This document shows, in pieces, positions 33,851 to 47,600 of a stretch of DNA of 64,000 bases. A program made the position numbers and the translations under genes. Source of the DNA: Conchocele bisecta (taxonomy: Eukaryota; Mollusca; Bivalvia; Lucinida; Thyasiridae); assembly GCA_029237695.1 (NCBI GenBank), contig CM055279.1:59097530-59161529 (forward strand), read 5' to 3'. Position 1 is the stretch's first letter; each line of letters opens with the position of its first letter. Under the pieces are notes generated by a model. The model searched no databases and was not told the origin of the DNA. It saw only the letters and a program-made list of their open reading frames with translations.

Positions 33851-35110
33851 ACACACAGACGACGTTATATGACGCACCTACTCACATGGCTAACACAGAG
33901 ACAACGTCATATGACGCACCTACTCACATGGCTAACGCAGAGACAACATCAATTGACGCATCTACTCACATGGCTAACACAGAGACAACGTCATATGACG
34001 CATCTACTCACATGTATAACACAGAGACAACGTCATATGACGCATCTACTCACATGTATAACACAGAGGCAACATCATATGACGCATCTACTCACATGGC
34101 TAACACAGAGACAACGTCATATGACGCAACTACTCACATGGCTAACACAGAGACAACGTCATATGACGCAACGACTCACATGGCTAACACAGAGACAACG
34201 TCATATGACGCATCTACTCACATATATAACACAGATACAACGTCATATGGCGCCCCTACTCACATCGCTAACACAGAGACAACGTCATATGACGCATCTA
34301 CTCACATGGCTAACACAGAGACAACGTCATATGACGCATCTGCGCACATGTATAACACAGCGACAACGTCATATGACGCACCTACTCACATGGCTAACAC
34401 AGAGACAACGTCATATGACGCACCTACTCACATGTCTAACACAGAGACAACGTCATATGACGCACTTACTCAAATGTCTAACACACAGACGACGTTATAT
34501 GACGCATCTACTCACATGGCTAACACAGAGACAACGTCATATGACGCACCTACTCACATGGCTAACGCAGAGACAACATCAATTGACGCATCTACTCACA
34601 TGGCTAACACAGAGACAACGTCATATGACGCATCTACTCACATGTATAACACAGAGACAACGTCATATGACGCATCTACTCACATGTATAACACAGAGGC
34701 AACATCATATGACGCATCTACTCACATGGCTAACACAGAGACAACGTCATATGACGCAACTACTCACATGGCTAACACAGAGACAACGTCATATGACGCA
34801 ACGACTCACATGGCTAACACAGAGACAACGTCATATGACGCATCTACTCACATATATAACACAGATACAACGTCATATGGCGCACCTACTCACATCGCTA
34901 ACACAGAGACAACGTCATATGACGCATCTACTCACATGGCTAACACAGAGACAACGTCATATGACGCATCTGCGCACATGTATAACACAGCGACAACGTC
35001 ATATGACGCACCTACTCACATGGCTAACACAGAGACAACGTCATATGACGCACCTACTCACATGTCTAACACAGAGACAACGTCATATGACGCACTTACT
35101 CAAATGTCTA
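33851..35110. repeat. 15-monomer higher-order repeat (630 bp), two copies
   Basis: The marker acacacagacgacgttatat occurs at 33851 and 34481, exactly 630 bp (15 x 42) apart. The string of variant monomers between the markers (atcaattgacg, gaggcaacatc, catatataac, ctgcgcacatg, caaatgtctaac) is repeated in the same order. Confidence 0.92.
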
Positions 35111-35798
35111 ACACAGAGACAACGTCATATGACGCATCTACTCACATGGCTAACACAGAGACAACGTCATATGATGCGTCTAATCATATGTATAACACAG
35201 AGACAACGTCATATGACGCATCTACTCACATGGCTAACACAGAGACAACGTCATATGACGCATCTACTCACATGGCTAACACAGAGACAACGTCATATGA
35301 CGCATCTACTCACATGGCTAACACAGAGACAACGTCATATGACGCATCTACTCACATGGCTAACCAGAGACAACGTCATATGATGCGTCTAATCATATCT
35401 ATAACACAGAGACAACGTCATATGACGCATCTACTCACATGTATAACACAGAGACAACGTCATATGACGCACCTACTCACATGGCTAACACAGAGACAAC
35501 GTCATATGACGCACCTACTCACATGGCTAACACAGAGTTAACGTCATATGACGCACCTACTCACATGGCTAACACAGAGACAACGTCATATGACGCATCT
35601 ACTCACATGGCTAACACAGAGACAACGTCATATGATGCATCTAATCATATGTATAACACAGAGACAACGTCATATGACGCATCTACTCACATGGCTAACA
35701 CAGAGACAACGTCATATGACGCATCTACTCACATGGCTAACACAGAGACAACGTCATATGATGCGTCTAATCATATGTATAACACAGAGACAACGTCA

Positions 35799-36540
35799 TA
35801 TTACGCATCTACTCACATGTATAACACAGAGACAACGTCATATGACGCATCTACTCACATGGCTAACACAGAGACAAAGTCATATGACGCATCTACTCAC
35901 ATGGCTAACACAGAGACAACGTCATATGACGCACCTACTCACATGGCTAACAAAGAGACAACGTCATATGACGTATTTACTCACATTGCTAACACAGAGA
36001 CAACGTCATATGACGCATCTACTCACATGGCTAACACAGAGACAACGTCATATGACGCATCTACTCACATGTATAACACATATACAACGTCATATCACGC
36101 ATCTACTCACATGGCTAACACAGAGACAACGTTATATGACGCATCTGAGCACATGTATAACACAGAGACAACGTCATATGACGCATCTACTCACATGGCT
36201 AACACAGAGACAACGTCATATGATGCGTCTAATCATATGTATAACACAGAGACAACGTCATATTACGCATCTACTCACATGTATAACACAGAGACAACGT
36301 CATATGACGCATCTACTCACATGGCTAACACAGAGACAAAGTCATATGACGCATCTACTCACATGGCTAACACAGAGACAACGTCATATGACGCACCTAC
36401 TCACATGGCTAACAAAGAGACAACGTCATATGACGCATTTACTCACATTTCTAACACAGAGACAACGTCATATGACGCATCTACTCACATGGCTAACACA
36501 GAGACAACGTCATATGACGCATCTACTCACATGTATAACA
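35799..36540. repeat. 11-monomer higher-order repeat (462 bp)
   Basis: The variant tattacgcatctactcac occurs at 35799 and 36261, 462 bp (11 x 42) apart, and is followed in both places by the same variant series (gacaaagtc, aacaaagagac, a tttactcacat monomer, acatatac/acatagac). Confidence 0.9.
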
Positions 36541-39500
36541 CATAGACAACGTCATATCACGCATCTACTCACATGGCTAACACAGAGACAACGTTATATG
36601 ACGCATCTGAGCACATGTATAACACAGAGACAACGTCATATGACGCATCTAATCACATGGCTAACACAGAGACAACGTCATATGACGCAACGACTCACAT
36701 GGCTAACACAGAGACAACGTCATATGACGCATCTACTCACATGTATAACACAGAGACAACGTCATATGACGCACCTACTCACATGGCTAACACAGAGACA
36801 ACGTCATATGACGCACCTACTCACATGTCTAACACAGAGACAACGTCATATGACGCACTTACTCAAATGTCTAACACAGAGACAACGTCATATGACGCAT
36901 CTACTCACATGGCTAACACAGAGACAACATCATATGATGCGTCTAATCATATGTATAACACAGAGACAACGTCATATGACGCATCTACTCACATGTATAA
37001 CACAGAGACAACGTCATATGACGCATCTACTCACATGGCTAACACAGAGACAACGTAATATGACGCATCTACTCACATGGCTAACACAGAGACAACGTCA
37101 TATGACGCATCTACTCACATGGCTAAAAAAGAGACAACGTCATATGACGCATCTACTCACATGGCTAACCAGAGACAACGTCATATGATGTGTCTAATCA
37201 TATGTATAACACAGAGACAACGTCATATGACGCATATACTCACATGTATAACACAGAGACAACGTCATATGACGCACCTACTCACATGGCTAACACAGAG
37301 ACAACGTCATATGACGCACCTACTCACATGGCTAACACAGATAAACGTCATATGACGCACCTACTCACATGGCTAGCACAGAGACAACGTCATATGAGCA
37401 TCAACCCACAGGCTTAAACAAGGACAAACGTCATATGATCGTCTTAATCATATGGTAATAACACTGAGAACAACGTCATATACGCATCTCCTCACAATGG
37501 CTCACAGAGACAACGTCATATGATGCGTCTAATCATATGTATAACACAGAGACAACGTCCCATGGACGCCATCTACTCACATGGCAAACACAGACAAAAC
37601 CTCATTTGAACGCAACTACTCACATGGCAACAACAGACAACGTCATAAGATTCGTCAAAATCATAGTATAAACACAGAGAACAACGTCATCGCATCCTAC
37701 TCACACTATAACACAGAGACAACGTCATATGACTCATCTACTCACATGGTCAAACAACAGAGACAGTCATATACACATCTACTCAACATGAGACAGTCAT
37801 AGACACAACTACTCACATGAGACAACCATATGACGCACTACCATGGCAACACGAGACAACGCATGATGCTCTAATCATATGTATAACACAGACAACGTCA
37901 AATTACGCACTACTCACATCTATAACACAGAGACCTATGACCACTCACTGGCTAACACAGAACAAAGCATAGACACATCTACTCACATGGCTGACACAGA
38001 GACAACGTCATATGACGCACCTACTAACATGGATAACACAGACACAAAGCCATTTGACGCATCTACTCACATGGCTAACACAGAGACAACGTCATATGAC
38101 ACACCTACTCACATGGCTAACACAGAGGCAAAGCCATATGACATATCAACTCACATGGCTAACACAGGGACAACGTAATATGACACATCTACTAACATGG
38201 ATAACACAGACACAAAGCCATATGACGCATCTACTCACATGGCTAACACAGAGACAACGTCATATGACGCATCTACTCACATAGCTAACACAGAGACAAC
38301 GTCATATGACGAAACTACGCACATGGCTAACACAGAGACAACGTCATATGACGCATCTACTGATCACATGTATATCACAGAGGCAACATTATATGACACA
38401 CCTACTCACATGGCTAACACTGAGACAACGTCATATGACACATCTACTCACATGGCTAACACAGAGACAACGTCATATGACGCACCTACTCACATGGCTA
38501 ACACAGAGATAACGTCATATGACGCACCTACTCACATGGCTAACACAGAGACAACGTCATATGACGCATCTACTCACATGGCTAACACAAAGACAACGTC
38601 ATATGACGCATCTACTCACATGTCTAAAACAGAGACAACGTCATATGACGCACCTACTCACATGGCTAACACAGAGGCAAAGCCATATGACGTATGAACT
38701 CACATGGCTAACACAGAGACAACAGCATATGACGCATCTACTCACATGGCTAACACAGAGACAACGTCATATGACGCATCTACTCACATAGCTAACACAG
38801 AGACAACGTCATATGACGCATCTACTCACATGGCTAACACACAGACAACGTCATATGACGAAACTACTCACATGGCTAACACAGAGACAACGTCATATGA
38901 CGCATCTACTGATCACATGTATATCACAGAGGCAACATTATATGACACACCTGCTCACAAGGCTAACACAGAGACAACGTCATATGACGCATCTACTTAC
39001 ATGGCTAACACAGAGACAACGTCATATGACGCACCTACTCAAATGGCTAACACAGAGACAACGTCATATGACGCACCTACTCACATGGCTAACACAGAGA
39101 CAAAGCCATATGACGCATATACTCACATGGCTAACACAGAGACAACATCATATGACGCACCTACTCACATGGCTAACACAGACAACGTCATATGACTAAT
39201 CTACTCATGCTACCAGAGACAACATCATATGACGCACCTACTCACATGGCTAACACATAGACAACGCCATAGGACAACTACCATGCTAACACTAGACAAC
39301 GTCATATACACATCTACTCACATGGCTAACACAGAGACAAAGTCATATGACGCACTCCACTGGCTAACACAGAGATCGTCATATGACGCACCTACTCACA
39401 TGGCTAACACGGAGACAACGTCATATGACACATCTACTCACATGGCATAACACAGAGCAACGTCATATGAAGCGTCTAATCATATGTATAAACACAGAGA

Positions 39501-42479
39501 CAACGTCATATGACGCATCACTCACATGTATAAAAAAAGACAACGTCATGACACATCTACTCACATGGCTAACACAGAGACAACGTCCATATGAGCGTCC
39601 TATCAATATTTATTTAACACAGAGACAACGTCATATGACGCATCTACTCACATGGCTAACACAGAAAACGTCTATATGCGTCTAATCATATTATAACAGA
39701 GACAACGTCTATGACGCATCTACACATGTATAAAAAAGAGACAACGTCAATGACATCTACTCACATGGCTAACACAGAGACACGTCATATGATGCGTCTA
39801 ATCATATGTATAACACAGAGACAACGTCATAGACGCTCACTCACATGTATAAAAAGACAACGTCATATACACATCTACTCACATGGCTAACACAGAGACA
39901 ACGTCCATAATGAATTGCGTCTAAATCAATATTTATAACACAGAGACAACGTCATCTGACGCATCTACTCACATAGGCTAACCACCAGAAAACGTCCATT
40001 TATGGATCGCGTCCTAATCATATGTTTAAATAACAGAGAACAACGTCATTAATGACGCATCTACTCACATGTAATAAAAAGAGACAACGTCATATGAACG
40101 CATTCTACTCACATGTTAAAAATAAACAAGACAACGTCATATGACGCATCTACCTCCCATAAGTAAAAAAAATAAAAAGATACAAAACGTCATATGCACG
40201 CATCTACCTCACAATGTAATAAAAAGAGACAAAACGTCAATCTGACGCATCATACTCAAACATTGGCTAACACTAGAGACAAAGTCATATGACGCAAACT
40301 ACTCACATTCTAACAATAGAGACAACGTCATAGTCCGCACCTAACCACATGTCAAACACAATAGACAACGTCAATATGGACGCCACCTACTCAAATTTCT
40401 AACATAAGACAACGTTACATGAACCCACTACTCACAGGCTAACACAAAGACTAAACGTCATATGACACACCTAATCACATGGCTAACCACTGAGACAACT
40501 CAAATTTATGGACACATCAACTCACATAGGCTAACACAGAGACAACGTCATAATGACGCACCTACTCACATGGCTAACACAAAATAGACAACGTCATATG
40601 GACACCCCTCCAACTCACATGGCTAACAACTGAGACAAACGTCATAATGAACACATCTACTCACATGGCTAACACAGAACAACGTCATATGACGCAACCT
40701 ACTCACATGGCTAACCACAGAGATAACGTCATAAGACGCACCTACCTCACATGGCTAATACAGAGACAACCATCATATAACGCGTCACCTACTCACTTGG
40801 CTAACACAGACCCACAACGTCATATGACGCATCTACTCAAAATGGCTAACAACTGAGGGAACAACGTTCTAAATGACGCACCTACTCTATGGCACTTACA
40901 CAGAGGCAAAGCCAGATGACGCATCAACGTCACGTAGCTAAAGACAAACGTCATAAAAGGACGCATCCTAATCCACATGGACTAAATCACAGAGATAACG
41001 GTCATAATGGACGCACCTACCTCACATAATGGCTAAACACAGAGACAAACCATAGAAGCATCTAACTCCACATGGCTAACACAGACTCTGAGACCAAAGC
41101 CATATGGACGCATCAACTCACATTGGCTAACAGAACAGAACACTGAAGACAAAAAGTCCATATGACGGCAATCTACTCGCAAATTGGCTAAACATAGGAG
41201 GACAAACGTAATATGACGCCCAAATCTACTCATATGGCTTAACACAAGGAACAAAGATCCATATGACGCACCTACAATCAATGCTAAGACTGAAAGACAA
41301 CGTCATATGACCGCCATCTACACACATGGCTAACATAGAGAAAACGTCATATGACGCACATTCTCACATGGCTAACACAAAGGCAAAGCCATATGACGCA
41401 TCAACTCACATGGCTAACACAGAGACAACATCATATGACGCATTTACTCACATGGCTAACACAGAGACAACGTCAGATGACGCACCTACTCACATGGCTA
41501 ACACAGAGACAACGTCATATGACGCACCTACTCACATGGCTAATACAGAGACAACGTCATATGACGCACATACTCACATGGCTAACACAGAGACAACGTC
41601 ATATGACGCACCTACTCACAGGTCTAACACAGAGACAACGTCATATGACGCACCTACTCACATGGCTAACACAGAGACAACGTCATATGACGCACCTACT
41701 CACATGGCTAACGCAGAGACAAAGCCATATGACGCATCAACTCACATGGCTAACACAGAGACAACGTCATATTACGAACCTACTCACATGGCTAACACAG
41801 AGACAACGTCATATGACGCACCTACTCACATGGTTAACACAGAGACAAAGCCATATGACGCATATACTCACATATCTAACACAGAGACAAAGCCATATGA
41901 CGCATCTAATCGCATGGCGAACACAAAGACAAAGCCATATTACGCATCTACTCGCATGGCTAACACAGAGACAAAGCCATATGATGCATCTACTGACATG
42001 TCTAACAGAGAAACAAAGCCATATGACGCATCTACTCACTTGGCTATCACAGCGACAAAGCCATATGACGCATCTTCTGACATGTCTGACGTGTCTAACA
42101 CAGAGACAAAGCCATATGACGCATCTACTCGCATGACTAACACAGAGACAAAGCCATATGACGCATCTACTCACATGTATAACACAGAGACACAGCCATA
42201 TGACGCACCTACTCGCATGGCTAACACAGACACAAAGCCATATGACGCATCTACTGACATGTCTAACACAGAGACAAAGCCATATGACGCATCTATTCAC
42301 ATGGCTAACACAGAGACAACGTCATATGACGCATCTACTCACATGGCTAACACAGAGACAACTTCATATGACGCAACTACTCACATGGCTAACACAGATA
42401 AAACGTCATATGACGCATCTACTCACATGGCTAATACAGATACAACGTCATATGACGAATCTACTCACATGGCTAACAC

Positions 42480-42800
42480 AGAGACAACGTCATATGACGC
42501 ACCTACTAACATGGCTAACGCAGAGACAAAGCCATATGACGCATCTACTCACATGGCTAACACAGAGACAACGTCATATGACGCACCTACTCACATGGCT
42601 AACGCAGAGACAAAGCCATATGACGCACCTACTCACATGGCTAACACAGAGACAACGTCATATGACGCACCTACTCACATGGCTAACGCAGAGACAAAGC
42701 CATATGACGCACCTACTCACATGGCTAACACAGAAACAACGTCATATGACGCACCTACTCACATGGCTAACGCAGAGACAAAGCCATATGACGCATCTAC
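42480..42800. repeat. Dimeric (84-bp) higher-order repeat within the satellite
   Basis: Alternating monomers aacgcagagacaaagccata and aacacagagacaacgtcata recur about four times in strict alternation. Confidence 0.85.
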
Positions 42801-44742
42801 TCACATGGCTAACACAGAGACAACGTCATATGACGCATCTACTCACATGTCTAACACAGAGACAACGTCATATGACGCACCTACTCACATGGCTAACACA
42901 GAGAAAACGTCATATGACGCATCTACTCACATGGCTAACACAGAGACAACGTCATATGACGCATCTACTCACATGTCTAACAAAGAGACAAAGCCATATG
43001 ACGCATGTCCTCGCATGGCTAACACAGAGACAAAGCCATATGATGCATCTACTGACATGTCTAACACAGAAACAAAGCCATATGACGCATCTACTAACTT
43101 GGCTATCACAGCGACAAAGCCATGTGACGCATCTTCTGACATGTCTGACATGTCTAACACAGAGACAAAGCCATATGACGCATCTACTCGCATGGCTAAC
43201 ACAGAGACAAAGCCATATGACGCATCTACTCACATGTATAACACAGAGACAAAGCCATATGACGCACTTACTCGCATGGCTAACACAGAGACAAAGCCAA
43301 ATGACGCATCTACTGACATGTCTAACACAGAGACAACGTCATATGACGCATCTACTCACATGGCTAACACAGAGACAACGTCAGTCATATGACGCACCTA
43401 CTCACATGGCTAACAGAGAGACAAAGTCCATATGGACGGCAATCGTACTCACTGGGCTACACATCGACACGTCAGATAACGCATCATCTCACATGGCTAA
43501 CACAGAGACAAAAAGCCATATGACGCATCTACTCACATGCTAACACAGAGGACGCCATATGACGCATTACTCCTGGCTAAAACAGGGACAACGTCATATG
43601 ACGCACCTACTCCACATGGGCTACACAGAAGACAAAGGCATTATGACGCATCTACTCCCTTGGCTAACACAGGGAGAACAAAAGGTCATATGACGCACTA
43701 CTCAACATGGCTAACGCAGAGACAACGTCATATGACGCACCTACTCACATGGCTAACACAGAGACAACGTCATATGACGCATCTACTCACATGTCTAAAA
43801 CAGACACAAAGCCATATGACGCACCTACTCACATGGCTAAGACTGACTCTGAGACAAAGCCATATGACGCATCTACTCACATGGCTAACACAGACTCTGT
43901 GACAAAGCCATATGACGCATCTACTCGCATGGCTAACACAGAGACAATGCAATATGACGCATTTACTCACATGTCTAATACAGAGACAAAGCCATATGAC
44001 GCATCTACTCACATGGCTAACACAGAGACAAAGCCATATGACGCATCTACTCACATGTCTAGCACAGAGACAAAACCATATGACGCATCTACTCGCATTG
44101 CTAACACAGAGACAAAGCCATATGACGCATCTACTCGCATGGCTAACACAGAGACAAAGCCATATGACGTATCTACTCGCATGGCGAACACAGAGACAAA
44201 GCCATATTACGCATCTACTCGCATGTCTAACACAGATACAAAGCAATATGACGCATCTACTCACATGTCTAACACAGAGACAAATATATATGACGCATCT
44301 ACTCACATGGCTACCACAGAGACAAAGCCATATGACGCATCTACTCACATGTCTAACACAAAGACAAAGCCATATGACGCATCTCCTCGCATGGCTAACA
44401 CAGAGACAAAGCCATATGATGCATCTACTGACATGTCTAACACAGACACAAAGCCATATGACGCATCTACTCAATTGGCTACCACAGCGACAAAGCCATA
44501 TGACGCATCTACTGACATGTCTAACACAGAGACAAAGCCATATGACGCATCTACTCACATGGCTACCACAGCGACAAAGCCATACGGCGCATCTACTCAC
44601 ATGGCTAACACAGAGAGAAAGCCATATGGCGCATCTACTCACATGTCTAACACAGATACAAAGCCATATGACGCACCTACTCATATGTCTAACACAGAGA
44701 CAACAACGAATTGGAATACATTGAGTACTTCCGTTAACGTAC

Positions 44743-44933
44743 TTTGAACGCGAGTCAGCAAACTTTGTCACGGCGTCACGCAGTTGGTCATTAGAGCAGC
44801 ACTGTAGCGGCCGCCTGCCCCTGTTATTGGTTAAAGTAACATCGGCGCCCTTTTCTATCAGGAAACATGCGAGCTGAATCCTCTCCTTAGTTTCATCAGC
44901 GTTGGTCACCGTAAGCCCGACCATCCTGGCCAG
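44743..44933 (-). CDS. MIB2-like E3 ubiquitin ligase, last ankyrin exon (seventh visible exon)
   Basis: Acceptor attgcag| precedes 44933 and donor aaa|gtacgt follows 44743. The 191-nt exon enters in phase 0 and leaves in phase 2. It encodes LARMVGLTVTNADETKERIQ, then LACFLIEKGADVTLTNNRGR and RPLQCCSNDQL, which matches the final ankyrin repeat of mind-bomb proteins (ACFL..GAD...N..G..PL..C) preceding the RING region. The split codon completes as Lys with the first base of the RING exon at 24539. The satellite array begins only 37 bp downstream of the donor, so very little normal intron sequence remains on this side. Confidence 0.85.
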
Positions 44934-45292
44934 CTGCAATTTTCATTATAGGATTAACAGGGTGCGCGGCTACATGTACGTGGTTTCCGAACGGCGTATC
45001 GTTATGGTTTTAGATATGTTGTAGTTTATGTATAATTAATTTCCTTTACTATCTTTATAATGGCATGGTATTTGTTTAATCATAGCGCATACAACGTTAA
45101 CCTAAGTCACATGATGTCAACTTGAATCAATCAGTGAAATATAACGTCAAAGTTGCCGATTTCTCTAAGGGAAGATACTCGTGATTTACAAGTTCGGTAA
45201 CATATTTATAAGACAGATAATTTAAAGCGTTCTCGACATTTGCGCTGCAAACTTTGTAACACTCTGTTTTACAGCGCGCCACTATTAATCAC

Positions 45293-45381
45293 CAAGTCGA
45301 CGTCACCGCGGTGTCTCCGTCCCATCAAGCACATGTGTAACGCCGTGTCTCCATCCTTGTCAGACACCGATAGTGAGGCAC
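45293..45381 (-). CDS. MIB2-like E3 ubiquitin ligase, ankyrin exon (sixth visible exon)
   Basis: Acceptor tacttgcag| precedes 45381 and donor ttg|gtgatt follows 45293. The 89-nt exon enters in phase 1 and leaves in phase 0. It encodes ASLSVSDKDGDTALHMCLMG followed by a short linker. DGDTALH is the conserved start of the ankyrin repeat that in mind-bomb proteins precedes a variable linker. The phase-1 Gly codon is completed by the exon ending at 49673 (LLVESG). The intron to the next exon is short (359 bp). A weaker alternative donor at ct|gtaaaa would break the downstream frame. Confidence 0.82.
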
Positions 45382-46960
45382 CTGCAAGTATATGTGTGTA
45401 CAGAGCTCCAGATAAGTTTTGTTTCTCAAGAGTATTATACCCCCATATTTGAAATTCAATGCGTATTTTACTTTTACAAATGTAATATTGATTTTCTTCC
45501 TTATTAAATAGGGACAACATGATACAAAATAAAACAAATTAAAAAATTCACTTAATATGTATTTGAGTTGCAAACAAAAATTAAAAAATTGATAGTCAAC
45601 CGACCCTCCATACTATACTCTATGGTAACGTACAACCATGACAACTGGACGATTATACTAACGAAACAATATTTACAGCTGTAAGAATGTACATAGAGAC
45701 TACAAGTCGCATTTAAAATGGTACGGTGGAACCTCTGTAAGCTGGACACCTTGTACATGACTGGGTAATTCTGATGGGTTTTAATTGCATTTATCGCTGA
45801 TGGTACAGTCTGTTCGTCAGTGCAAAGCATGAAAACATGTCTTGGAGTGGTCATACATGTATGACTAAATTACAGTGGTATATATCTATGCCGGACGCCC
45901 TGGGGACGTCCATGTTGTCCAGTTTGGAGGGGTTCCACTGTGTCTGCTTTTGTACATCGTCACGACAACCAAGACTTAATGTGGACGTGGGTGGCTTTGT
46001 ATGCCAACATGTTTTATTTTCGAACTTTTTTCTTTTATATTTGTTTTATAATAACGAACTGAAATAGTTGTTTTTTCTTTCTTTGTTAAAAATTGCTTAA
46101 TGCATGTATATTTACGTATTGTCATATAAAATACATTAACCTGTATCGCAGGAAGCAGAAACTAGGAGTATTAAATAAGAATAAAATTCCATTTTATGCT
46201 AATGACAGTACTGATTAATATGTGTTCTATTTGATAATAAGCCACATGTTAGGGAGATGATTTATATAAGCTGTCAATCCAATCCCAATTGTATAATTAT
46301 GTATATATTACTACTGATGCATTACTTGCAGCTCAACTAAGTAAATGTTCAACTATTGTCACTACTACTCAATTGGAAAATCAATGCGTATTTTCACATT
46401 GCTGTAAGTATTTTGTACTCCCACTTTTGATAATGCGTATTCTACTCAAATAAGTGTGTACAATACACCAATACGCACTTTATCTGGAGCGCTGTGTGTA
46501 CCTACTGACCTTAGTGTGTGTTTCACGAAATCTGCACATTCAAATGTTACGGCTATAAAAACAATGCACAATATATATATGTATTTCGAAAACATTAAAT
46601 TTTATCAAAATTTAAGAATGAGGCTTTTTTTTTTATTTTGTGAGGTTTGGTGTAATACATGTATTGATTTCATTGCGAAAAAACAATACCTCGTGCTAAT
46701 TCCCCATACACATCTTCTCTCTGTGGGGATTATATTCTAATTTCAGAAATAGTTGAACGATTTTCAAAATGTAACTTTTGTTTTCTTAGTTAGATACTTT
46801 CCAAGCTATCAAGCCAGGTTTCAGAGTCACTTTCAATTATTTCAAGTATTGCCTTATACGATTCCTCCTCCAGTTCATCCAACTCATTTCTCCCATGTTA
46901 AATTCCCAGAGAGAAATCATTTTTAGACATAATATTTGTTTAAAAATCCCGGCTATTGGA
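45382..46960. other. Intronic stretch, no feature recognised
   Basis: Part of the 4.3 kb intron. Short ORFs at 45552-45854 and 46456-46740 lack any domain. No strong hairpins seen. Confidence 0.4.
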
Positions 46961-46984
46961 ATGGCGAAAGCCGGGCTGTTTTCG

Positions 46985-47600
46985 TTGTTATGTCTATTTC
47001 TCTGTTACTGTATCACATAGAACCACCGTACACGCATACCTTCATAACCCCCACATACCACTATCCAACACGTGACGTGCTTTGACGGTGACCTATTTTT
47101 CCCGCGGAATCGCCTGAGCCATTTTCAATGTTAAGATTTCGCGTTTAAATCTGTTTCTCACTTACTAATCCACCTGGTACCACCATACTTGCACAACTTC
47201 ATAACCAATGGGTGCCCACCATATACCACTATCCACATACATGTAGTACTTTTCCACATAATTGACTTAGCCATTTGTAATGTTAAGTTTTCCAGTTTAG
47301 ATCCGTTTCTCACATACTGTACCCCTAGTACCACCATAATTGAACAACGTCATAACCAACGGGTGCCCACCACATATCAATATCCAGCATGTGACCGTAT
47401 ATGACCTTGGCTTATTTTTTCCTCGTAATAACTGATAAATTGCCAACGTTAAGTTTTGATGTTTAGACCCTTTTCTCAACGTACTGTACAACCTAGCACC
47501 ACCATACTTGCACAGCTTCGTAAATAATGGGTGCCCACCACATACGACTATCCATCATGTGACCTTTTATTACCTTTACATATGTACCTATTTTTTTCCG
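46985..47600. repeat. Diverged tandem repeat, ~155-170 bp, about four copies
   Basis: Recurring words: gtttctcac, taccaccatacttgcac, ataaccaatgggtgcccacc (47202, 47351, 47520), actatccacat and cgacttcaatgttaagttt. Divergence between copies is high, suggesting an old array. Confidence 0.75.

Larger units (their letters stand above)
30072..44705. repeat. Giant 42-bp satellite (about 350 monomers), intronic
   Basis: The monomer reads acgcatctactcacatggct, then aacacagagacaacgtcata and tg. In one plus frame it encodes the 14-residue repeat ANTETTSYDASTHM and in another WLTQRQRHMTHLLT; one minus frame is also open. Variants define two main classes: A (caacgtcatatgacg) fills the centre (about 31-41.8 kb) and B (caaagccatatgacg) is common near both ends (30.08-30.9, 41.9-44.7 kb). 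Higher-order repeats are present. I regard the ORFs of up to 688 codons as by-products of a period divisible by three, because the same frames carry stops (31882, 36541, 37057) and the array is full of frameshifts. The array lies wholly in the 20.2 kb intron of the MIB2-like gene. Confidence 0.95.

Noticed and set aside
41326..43392. 688-codon plus-strand ORF in the satellite as a mucin-like secreted protein
   Set aside because: No signal peptide or start context, other frames are open at the same time, and sister blocks carry stops and frameshifts in the same frame.
30072..44705. A CRISPR array
   Set aside because: The 42-bp units are contiguous without unique spacers, and the context is eukaryotic.
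43770..44939. 389-codon minus-strand ORF joining ankyrin sequence to SRCVIWLCLCVRHV repeats
   Set aside because: The first ~64 codons are a real exon. The remainder is read-through past the donor into the satellite.
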